Source of the DNA: DASXIF01 sp036498145
Lineage (GTDB): Bacteria > Actinomycetota > Actinomycetes > Mycobacteriales > Jatrophihabitantaceae
Assembly: GCA_963708625.1 (NCBI GenBank)
Contig: CAVPSV010000004.1
Span: forward strand, 806,001-870,000
DNA: 64,000 bases
Direction: 5' to 3'
The position numbers and the translations under genes were made by a program. The notes beneath the pieces are model-generated. The model saw only the letters and a program-made list of their open reading frames with translations. It did no database searches and was not told where the DNA came from. The stretch's first letter is position 1. The number at the start of each line of letters is the position of its first letter. Positions 56,972-64,000 of this stretch are shown here, in pieces.

Positions 56972-59032
56972 TCAGGTCGGGCCCTGGCCGTACGGGGCAC
57001 CGCGGTGCTCCCCTGGACCGAACGCACCCGGCTCCGCGGCGGGTGTCGGGGCTGAACCGGATCCGTTCGACGAGCCGTTCGCGGCGCCGTTGCTCTGTGC
57101 CGGGGCAGGAGCCTTGCGCAACGACAATGGGATCTCCACCGGCGGCTTGTCGCTCGGTGTGCGCTTGCCGAAGCCGGAGAAGGTGTTGTGCGGCGGGCGC
57201 TTGCGGACCGTGGCGAGGATCCGTTCGAGTTCCGGCTTCGCGAGCGTCTCCTTCTCGACGAGTTCGAGCACCATCTGGTCGAGCACATCGCGATACTGCA
57301 CCAGGATCTCCCACGCTTCGTCGTGGGCCGCCTCGATCAGGTCGCGCACCTCGCCGTCGATGCCGGCGGCGATGTCCTCGGAGTAGTCGCGCTGATGGCC
57401 GTAGTCGCGCCCGAGGAACGGCTCGGAGTCGCCGGTGCCGTACTTCACCGTGCCGAGCTTCGCGCTCATGCCGTATTCGGTCACCATCGCGCGCGCCAGT
57501 TGCGTCGCCTTCTCGATGTCGTTGGCGGCGCCCGTGGTCGGCTCGTGGAACACCAGTTCCTCGGCGGCGCGCCCGCCCAGCGCGTACACCAACTGGTCGA
57601 TGATCTCCGACCGGGTTTGTGTGTAGCGGTCTTCCAGCGGCAGCACCAGGGTGTGCCCCAGCGAGCGGCCGCGCGGCAGGATCGTCACCTTGTGTACCGG
57701 GTCGAGGTTCGGCATCGCCCAGGCGGTGAGCGCGTGACCCGCCTCGTGGTAGGCGGTGACGCGCTTTTCCTTGTCGCTCATCGCGCGCGTCTTGCGCTCC
57801 GGCCCGGCGATGACGCGGTCGATGGACTCTTCCAGCGCGTGCGTGGTGATCAACCGGCCGTTGTTGCGCGCGGTGAGCAGCGCCGCCTCGTTGATCACGT
57901 TCGCAAGATCGGCACCGGTGAAGCCCGGCGTGCGCCGCGCGATGATGCCGAGGTCGACGTCGCCGGCGAACGGCTTGCCCTTCGCGTGCACGCGCAAGCA
58001 TCGCCTCGCGGCCCATTACGTCCGGCGCGCCGACCGCGATCTGGCGGTCGAACCGGCCCGGTCGCAGCAGCGCCGGATCGAGGATGTCCGGCCGGTTCGT
58101 GGCGGCGATGAGGATGACGCCGCCCTTGACGTCGAAACCGTCCATCTCGACGAGCAACTGGTTCAGCGTCTGCTCGCGCTCGTCGTGGCCGCCGCCCATG
58201 CCGGCGCCGCGATGGCGGCCGACCGCGTCGATCTCGTCCACGAAGATGATCGACGGGGCGTTCGCCTTGGCCTGCTCGAACAGGTCACGCACCCGGGAGG
58301 CGCCGACGCCGACGAACATCTCCACGAAGTCCGAACCGGAGATCGAGTAGAACGGCACCGCCGGCCTCGCCGGCGACCGCGCGGGCAAGCAGGGTCTTGC
58401 CGGTGCCGGGCGGCCCGTACAGCAGCACGCCCTTGGGGATCTTCGCCCCGATCGCCTGGAACTTCGCCGGATTGGCGAGGAACTCCTTGATCTCGTCGAG
58501 TTCCTCGATCGCCTCGTCCGCGCCGGCAACGTCGGCGAACGTCGTCTTGGGCATGTCCTTGTTGACGAGCTTGGCCTTGCTCCGGCCGAAGCTCATCACC
58601 CGGTTGCCGCCGCCCTGCACCTGGCTCATCACGAAGAACAGCACGCCGACGATGAGCACGATCGGCAGCACGCTGATCAGCAGCGAGACCCAGGTGTTGC
58701 TCTTGGTGACCTTGGTGACGAGGGCGGTGTTGTACTTCGCGTGCGCCGCGGTGACGTCGTTGAAGATCGTCGCCTCGGAGTACGAGGGGTACTGCGCGCT
58801 GATCTTCGTGTTGCCCTTGAAGGGCGTCTTCAGGTCGAGCTGGAGCGTCTGCTCCTTGTCCTTGATGGTGGCCGTGGTCACATTGCCGGACATCGATCTG
58901 GGCGATCGCGTCGGAGGTGTTCACGCCGTGATAGGTGCTGCCACCGGACAGGATCGAGGGCAGGCCGAAGAACAGCAGCAGGATCAGGGCAGCCCAGAGC
59001 CACCACGATCGGACGATCCGCCTGCGGTTCAT
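56972..59032 (-). CDS. ftsH: ATP-dependent zinc metalloprotease FtsH, frameshifted
   Basis: Membrane-bound AAA protease. Two membrane segments: RSWWLWAALILLLFFGLPSI near the start and LLISVLPIVLIVGVLFFVMS near residue 120, with an extracytoplasmic domain between. Walker A is GPPGTGKTLLARAVAGEAG, then FYSISGSDFVEMFVGVGASR, IIFVDEIDAVGRHRGAGMGG and the protease HEAGH in TAYHEAGHALTAWAMPNLDP. The C-terminal tail is Asn/Ser/Gly/Pro-rich. Breaks near 58895, 58355 and 57995; joined length ~685 residues. Confidence 0.93.
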
Positions 59033-59102
59033 ATCGGTCTGACGAACGGAAGCCCGCCCGCGTTCCTCCTGCTCACACCATGCTCAATGGGCCAGAAATT
59101 GA

Positions 59103-59121
59103 CGTGAGGGCCAGCCTCACG
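59103..59121 (-). terminator. hairpin CGTGAGG-GCCAG-CCTCACG after hpt
   Basis: A 7-bp perfect stem with a five-base loop, 17 bases beyond the hpt stop and upstream of ftsH. No U-tract follows, as is common for actinobacterial terminators. Confidence 0.4.
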
Positions 59122-59137
59122 CCCTCGACGGTACACG

Positions 59138-59688
59138 TCAGGGCGTGTAGACGGACCTGCGCAGGCGCCCGATATAGGGCAGATCGCGGTACCGCTCCGC
59201 GTAGTCGAGGCCATACCCGACGACGAAATCGTTCGGGATGTCGAAGCCGACGTAACGGACCGGCACCTCCACCTTGATCGCATCCGGCTTGCGCAGCAGG
59301 GCGACGATCTCGATCGATGCGGGCTGGCGACCGGCCAGGTTCTTGTACAGCCACGACAGCGTCAGCCCGGAGTCGATGATGTCCTCCACGATCAGCACAT
59401 GCTGGCCGGCGATGTCACGGTCGAGGTCCTTGAGGATGCGCACCACCCCGGACGAGGTGGTCGCGCTGCCGTAGGAACTGACCGCCATGAACTCCATCGT
59501 CGACGGACGCTCCAGCGCGCGGGCCAGATCGGACATGAACATCGACGGCACCCTTGAGCACGCCGACCAGCAGCGGCTCGCGCCCGGCGTAGTCGGCGTC
59601 GATCTCCTTGGCCAACTGGCCGATCTTGTCCTTGATCTCGTCGGCCGAGACGAGCGACCGCCTCGATGTCTGCGTCGAGTTCGGACAC
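59138..59688 (-). CDS. hpt: hypoxanthine-guanine phosphoribosyltransferase, frameshifted
   Basis: Purine salvage: joins hypoxanthine or guanine to PRPP. The N-terminus (SELDADIEAV, then AKEIDADYAGREPLLVGVLK) and the PRPP-binding loop VLIVEDIIDSGLTLSWLYKN are clear, as are FMAVSSYGSATTSSGVVRIL and the C-terminal VGYGLDYAERYRDLPYIGRL. Breaks near 59665 and 59550. GTG 59688 lies six bases after the tilS stop. Length ~183 residues after joining, normal. Confidence 0.9.
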
Positions 59689-59693
59689 TCGCC

Positions 59694-60771
59694 TCACTCC
59701 TGCCGCGCGCGGTTGCTGGCGGTACGTCGGGCGTGGTACTGGTGGCGCCGCCCTCGATACCGCAGTCTTCCAGACGCCCGTGAATGCGCGCCGACCCCCG
59801 GGCAGGTGGACCGGTCCCTGCCCGTGCCAGTCGGTGATCAACTCGTCGAGGGCGGCGGTATGCCGCGGCGGACAGTGGTGTCCGCGCCGCCCGCGGCGGC
59901 CCAGGCGCGCAGCAACCGGGTCCGCAGCGACCCGGGCAGCGCGGCCAGCGCGCCGAACGTCCAGACGTCCGCCCGCCGTCCGCAACCGGCGCCCGCACCC
60001 GGCTCCAGCGCGCGTGGCGACGCTCGCCGCAACGGCGGGATCGGTGAGCGCGTCCAGCGCGTCCACGTCGGCCCGCAGCAACTGCCGCGGTCCGCGCCAG
60101 TGCCTCGGCGACGCCGCCCTGCAGCACGTCCTCCAACAACGGCAGGACCTCATGCCGGATGCGCACACGCTGGAACGCCGCGTCGTCGTTGTGCGGGTCG
60201 CACCACGGCTGCAGACCGAGGGCCGTGCACGCATCGCGGGTGGTGACTGCGCCGAAGGGCGAGCAACGGTCGCAGGTAGGCGACCGTCGGCAGGCTCGCA
60301 TGCCCGGCGATCGAGCGCGGCCCCGACCCGCGCCCAGCCCCAGCAGCACCGTCTCGGCCTGGTCGTCGAGCGTGTGCCCGAGCAGCACCCGCGCGTCGAG
60401 CGCCGCGGCGGTCGCCGACAGCGCCGCGTAGCGCGCGGTGCGAGCAGCCGCCTCCGGGCCGCCGGCAGCGCCGACGTGCACGCGCACCGTCTGCACCGGA
60501 TCGAAGCCCAGCTCGTAGCCGAGCGCGGCCACCCGTGCCGCCTGCACCGCCGAGCCCGGTTGCACGGCCGTGGTCGACGGTGATCAATCCGGCGGCGTAC
60601 CCGGCCCGCGGCGCCTCGAACGCCGTTGCCGCGGCCAGGGCGAGGGAGTCCGCGCCACCCGAGCAGGCCACCAGCACGCGCGGAGGACGGTCGGGCGTGA
60701 GCCGCGCGGTCTGCCGCCAGGGCTTCGCGCACCGCCCGGCGCACCTGGGCAAGCGCGGGATGCGGGCCCAT
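59694..60771 (-). CDS. tilS: tRNA(Ile)-lysidine synthetase, heavily frameshifted
   Basis: Modifies the wobble C of tRNA-Ile(CAU) to lysidine. The N-terminal PP-loop RVLVACSGGADSLALAAATA is clear, followed by DHG in GLITVDHGRATG, the helical YELGFDPVQTVRVHVGAAGG, AALDARVLLGHTLDDQAETV and the RIRHEVLPLLEDVLQGGVAE segment. At least five breaks (about 60690, 60555, 60320, 60250, 60100 and more towards the 3' end) scatter it over three frames. The stop is read as TGA at 59694-59696, just before hpt; tilS-hpt pairing is conserved in actinobacteria. Confidence 0.82.
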
Positions 60772-60799
60772 CGGAACGCGCCCGGCTCAGCGCCGCGGG

Positions 60800-61846
60800 T
60801 CAGGCATGGACGCGGGCGATCCATTGCTCGGGCGAGGCGATCTCCGCCTTCGTCGGCAACGTCTCGCGCGAGGTCCAGATGGCGTTGAAGTCGTCCAGTC
60901 CGATGCGCTCCACGACAGTGCGCACGAACGCGGAACCGTCCACGTACTGCCGCGTCTTGGCATCCATGCCGAGCAACTTGCGCAGCAGCCGGTCCAGCGG
61001 GTTACCGCCGCGGCGGCGCCGGTGCGCGAAACGCTTCTCGATCGACGGCTGGGACGGAATGACGTCGGGCGAGACGGAGTTCATCACGAACTCCGCGTGC
61101 CCTTCGATGAGCGACATGAACGCGGTGATCCGGTCCAGCACAGCTCGCTGCTCGGCGGAGGCGATCACCGCCATCAGCCCCGAGCCGTCGCCCTGCCCGC
61201 GAACCACCTTCACCAGCTCACGCACCGCGTTCGACAACCGCTCGCGAAGCACCGCGGGATCGGTCTCGACAGCGTCGGTGAGCGCGCTGACCTCGTCCAG
61301 CATGTGCTGGCGCAGCCATGGCACCGCGGTGAACTGAACCCGGTGCGTCACCTCGTGCAGGCACACCCACAACCGGAAGTCGCGCGGATCCACCTGCAGC
61401 TGCCGCTCGACGGCAACCAGGTTCGGGGCCACCAGCAGCAACTGCCCACCCGGGCGATCGAAGAACTCGAACTGCCCGAGCACCTTGCCCGACAGGAATC
61501 CGACGACGAGCCCGATCTGCAGGCCGGTCACCCGCCCGCCGATCCGCTCGCTGATCCGGCCGACCGGGTTTGCCGTCGCGAGCCGGTCCACCAGCGGCGT
61601 CATGATCGTCCGCATGCCGCCGGTGTTGACGTCGATCCACGCGCCGCGGTCGACCACCCGCGTCACGGCGGTGACCGGTGGCTCCTCGAGCCGGGTGAGT
61701 TCGGCGACGTGGCCGGCGGCCTGCGAGGTGGCCTGGTACAGCTCACCGACGACCTCGTCGGCCTCCTGCCTGGTCACCGAGGGCGGCGCTGGGCTGAAGC
61801 GCTTGGCCGAACGCGCCGCGGTGTCCCAGTCGATAAGGGAACTCAC
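60800..61846 (-). CDS. zinc-dependent metalloprotease family protein (TIGR03624 / Rv3626c-like)
   Basis: 348 residues, intact. The zincin motif HExxH is in VCLHEVTHRVQFTAVPWL near residue 160, and a downstream Glu (IEGHAEFVMNSVSPDVIPSQ) is placed to be the third zinc ligand region. Other blocks are DWDTAARSAKRFSP at the start, GRISERIGGRVTGLQIGLVV and GKVLGQFEFFDRPGGQLLLV. The family was once linked to coenzyme F420 biosynthesis by co-occurrence only; the substrate is unknown. It lies between tilS and dacB, the conserved actinobacterial place. Confidence 0.87.
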   Translation of the reverse strand: MSSLIDWDTAARSAKRFSPAPPSVTRQEADEVVGELYQATSQAAGHVAELTRLEEPPVTAVTRVVDRGAWIDVNTGGMRTIMTPLVDRLATANPVGRISERIGGRVTGLQIGLVVGFLSGKVLGQFEFFDRPGGQLLLVAPNLVAVERQLQVDPRDFRLWVCLHEVTHRVQFTAVPWLRQHMLDEVSALTDAVETDPAVLRERLSNAVRELVKVVRGQGDGSGLMAVIASAEQRAVLDRITAFMSLIEGHAEFVMNSVSPDVIPSQPSIEKRFAHRRRRGGNPLDRLLRKLLGMDAKTRQYVDGSAFVRTVVERIGLDDFNAIWTSRETLPTKAEIASPEQWIARVHA

Positions 61847-61899
61847 GCCCTCACCCTACGGGGCCCAACCGTGTCCGGCTGGGCGTCGGAGCCAGATCG

Positions 61900-63297
61900 C
61901 TAACGGCAGCCGCAACGCTGTAGCGCGAACGCCACCCGGTCCAGGGCGGAGTCGGCCGCCGCGGTACCGGCCGCGCTGGCCGGGACCCGGTCGGCGATGA
62001 AGGCGAACACCAGCAGCCGCCCGTCGGTGTCGTGCACCACGCCGGCCAGGGACGACACACCGGTGAGCGTCCCGGTCTTCGCGCGCACCAGCCCGGCCGC
62101 GGCGTGCGTGCCGTCCGCCGGCTGGTAGCGGTCGGCGAGCGTGCCGCTCCAGCCGGAGACCGGCAGCGCGTCGAGCACCACGTGCAGCGCGGGGTCGCGG
62201 ACGATCTCGTCCAGCACCCCCGCCAGCGCCGCCGTGCTGAGCCGGTCGGATGCGGCCAACCCGCTGCCGTCGCGCATGCCCGCGCCAGGATCGGCGCCCA
62301 GACGGGTCAGGGTGGACCGGATGGCGGTGACCGCGCCGTCGAACGACGCCGGTTGCCCGCTCGCGAGCGCGACCTGGCGGGCCAGGCATTCGGCGATGAC
62401 GTTGTCGGAGGCCAGCAGCATCTGCGTCACCAGTTCGGACACCGGCGCGGAGTTCACCGTAGCGAGCGTGCGCGCGGCGCTCGGCGCGCCGCCGCGGACC
62501 ACCGCGGCGGACGGCACGCCGAGTGCCGCGGCAAGTTCCCGCCCGGCGGCCAGGTCCGGCGCGGAACTGCGCACCACGTCGCCCGGCGCGGCGCGACCAC
62601 CGTCGGCCATTACCGCGGTGATCGGCGCGGCGTAGTCCGTCGGTACGTCGTCGGGCGCCCAGGCCGGTGAGGTGCTCGGGCCGGTGAACAGCCCGTCGTC
62701 CACGACGATGCGATCGACGCCGACATGGTGCGCGCGCAGTTGCCCGGCCAAATCGGACAGCCGAGCCGCATCGGGATAGGCACCGTCGGCGCCACCCTGC
62801 GCCCCGGTCAGCGTCGGGTCGCCGGCGCCGAGGAGCACGACGGTGCCCGCGGCGGTGCCGGTGACGACCCGGGTGCTTATCCGGTATCCGGCGCCGCGGG
62901 TAGCCACCACGGCGGCCGCGGTCAGCAACTTGGCGGTGGAGGCAGGTGCCGCGGCGTCTGTGCCGAGCCGGTCGGCGAGCACCGCCCCGGAGGTCGCGTC
63001 CAGCACCGAGGCATGCACCTGGGTGCCGAGGTCGGGCGCGGATAATGCCGTGGCGATGGCACGGCTGAGCCCGGATGCGGTTGGCTGCGGGGCGTCGGTG
63101 CTGGACGGCAGCGGGCTCGGCGATCGGGTCGCGCCGGCGAGCTGGGCTGGCGTCGGCACGCCTGAGCGCGCCCGCGCCGCGGCGGCACGATCGATGCGGA
63201 CGTGATGGACGAGTTCGAAGCCGCCGAGCGCGGCGCCGGCCGCGAGCACTGCGGGGAGCAGTCCGTATGCGGTGATCCGCGCGATCCGGCTGCCCAC
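61900..63297 (-). CDS. dacB: D-alanyl-D-alanine carboxypeptidase/endopeptidase, PBP4 class (DacB, S13)
   Basis: 465 residues, intact. An N-terminal signal or anchor segment (TAYGLLPAVLAAGAALGGFE) precedes a Ser/Thr/Pro linker and the S13 peptidase domain: SxxK in APASTAKLLTAAAVVATRG near residue 120, SxN in LLASDNVIAECLARQ near 300, and KTG in VRAKTGTLTGVSSLAGVV near 415. It trims peptidoglycan stem peptides outside the membrane. Divergent from ppa with a 137-base gap. Confidence 0.92.
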   Translation of the reverse strand: MGSRIARITAYGLLPAVLAAGAALGGFELVHHVRIDRAAAARARSGVPTPAQLAGATRSPSPLPSSTDAPQPTASGLSRAIATALSAPDLGTQVHASVLDATSGAVLADRLGTDAAAPASTAKLLTAAAVVATRGAGYRISTRVVTGTAAGTVVLLGAGDPTLTGAQGGADGAYPDAARLSDLAGQLRAHHVGVDRIVVDDGLFTGPSTSPAWAPDDVPTDYAAPITAVMADGGRAAPGDVVRSSAPDLAAGRELAAALGVPSAAVVRGGAPSAARTLATVNSAPVSELVTQMLLASDNVIAECLARQVALASGQPASFDGAVTAIRSTLTRLGADPGAGMRDGSGLAASDRLSTAALAGVLDEIVRDPALHVVLDALPVSGWSGTLADRYQPADGTHAAAGLVRAKTGTLTGVSSLAGVVHDTDGRLLVFAFIADRVPASAAGTAAADSALDRVAFALQRCGCR

Positions 63298-63434
63298 GGT
63301 GCGACACTAGCCAAGCCCACCGAAGGCGCTCGGACGCTCAGTCCACCGACCGGCATGACCAGGCCGGAGCGGTGGCGTCGATACCGTGCCTGGTGCGGGC
63401 CGGTGTCACGTGCGAGGCGAAGGAGCGAGCCGAC

Positions 63435-63968
63435 GTGGAGTTCGACGTCCTGATCGAGATCCCGAAGGGGAGCCGCAACAAGTACGAGGTTGATCATCAC
63501 TCGGGCCGGATGCGGTTGGACCGGACGCTGTTCACCTCGACGCAGTACCCGGCCGACTACGGCTACATCGAGCAGACCCTCGGCGAGGACGGCGACCCGC
63601 TCGACGCACTGGTACTCATCCAAGGTGACCCGCTGTTCCCCGGCGTGCTGGTGCGGTGCCGGGCCATCGGCATGTTCACCATGACCGACGAGAAGGGCGG
63701 CGACGACAAGGTGCTGTGCGTGCCGTCGACCGATCCTCGGCTGGAGCACCTGCGCGACATCCACCACGTGCCGGAGTTCGACCGGCTGGAGATCCAGCAT
63801 TTCTTCGAGGTCTACAAGGAACTGGAGCCGGGCAAGAGCGTCGACGGCGCGGCCTGGGTCGGTCGGGCCGAAGCGGAGGCGGAGATCGTGCGATCCATTG
63901 CTCGGCTGCAGACGCTGCGCAGCGAGAATCCGGAGCAGGCTCCCGCCGACCCACGCGCCATCGGCTGA
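63435..63968 (+). CDS. ppa: inorganic pyrophosphatase
   Basis: 177 residues from GTG 63435, with AAGGAG (63419-63424) ten bases upstream. Family I soluble pyrophosphatase: EFDVLIEIPKGSRNKYEVDH at the N-terminus, YPADYGYIEQTLGEDGDPLD with the DGDPLD metal-binding motif near residue 55, and DDKVLCVPSTDPRLEHLRDI. It hydrolyses pyrophosphate and so pulls biosynthetic reactions forward. The C-terminal tail after residue ~160 is variable. Confidence 0.95.
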   Translation: MEFDVLIEIPKGSRNKYEVDHHSGRMRLDRTLFTSTQYPADYGYIEQTLGEDGDPLDALVLIQGDPLFPGVLVRCRAIGMFTMTDEKGGDDKVLCVPSTDPRLEHLRDIHHVPEFDRLEIQHFFEVYKELEPGKSVDGAAWVGRAEAEAEIVRSIARLQTLRSENPEQAPADPRAIG

Positions 63969-64000
63969 AACTGGACCGGGCCTCCAATCCCCCTTGATCA

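Overview
The window is chromosomal DNA of a high-GC actinobacterium (Mycobacteriales / Frankia / Jatrophihabitans-like breadth). The evidence is the very high GC, GTG starts, 4-base ATGA/GTGA gene overlaps, leaderless-looking promoters, actinobacteria-specific families (CarD, Lsr2, DUF3180, DUF6779, the TIGR03624 metalloprotease, an F420-type LLM enzyme), and gene order. From 16.6 kb to the end the order follows, from memory, Mycobacterium tuberculosis Rv3579c-Rv3628: rRNA methyltransferase, cysS, ispF, ispD, carD, lpqE, radA, disA, Rv3587c-like, mutY, clpC1, lsr2, lysS, coaX, panC, Rv3603c-like, Rv3604c-like, Rv3605c-like, folK, folB, folP, folE, ftsH, hpt, tilS, Rv3626c-like, dacB, ppa. nadB and nadC sit between coaX and panC and panD is not present, which recalls streptomycete order.

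Layout. 0-6.4 kb: an SRPBCC fragment, a flavin dehydrogenase, a SAM methyltransferase and a large LuxR/NB-ARC regulator with a palindromic candidate operator. 6.4-12.4 kb: a TetR-lipase pair, a PadR-ABC-FtsX export operon and a small hypothetical. 12.5-16.6 kb: tRNA-Thr(TGT), an acyltransferase/acyl-CoA ligase pair, and an isolated lysine-rich orphan gene of foreign base composition. 16.6-41 kb: the housekeeping core (isoprenoid MEP steps, RadA/DisA c-di-AMP locus, ClpC1, Lsr2, LysS, NAD and pantothenate/CoA synthesis) with inserts (a trans-sulfuration PLP enzyme, an ABC-2 exporter, an LLM enzyme). 41-52.8 kb: an inserted catabolic cluster (SDR, TIGR03084, AtuA-like, two acyl-CoA dehydrogenases, a biotin-dependent acyl-CoA carboxylase, an enoyl-CoA hydratase, a TetR). 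It has the same gene order as mycobacterial Rv0976c-echA7 (accD2/accA2) and parallels the Pseudomonas atu terpene genes. 52.8-64 kb: folate operon, FtsH, purine salvage, TilS, penicillin-binding protein and pyrophosphatase.

Two features of the whole window matter. First, about 27 genes, many of them essential, are split by single-base frameshifts. This looks like residual sequencing/assembly indels, so such genes are annotated here as one CDS over their full span. Second, a family of intergenic palindromes shares an asymmetric core (GGCCGCTATAGGGC) while the flanking stems vary in a compensatory way: three clear copies (2.1, 42.3 and 50.9 kb) and one diverged copy (26.6 kb), each just 3' of a gene. 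I do not recognise this family, and it is the best candidate for something undescribed.
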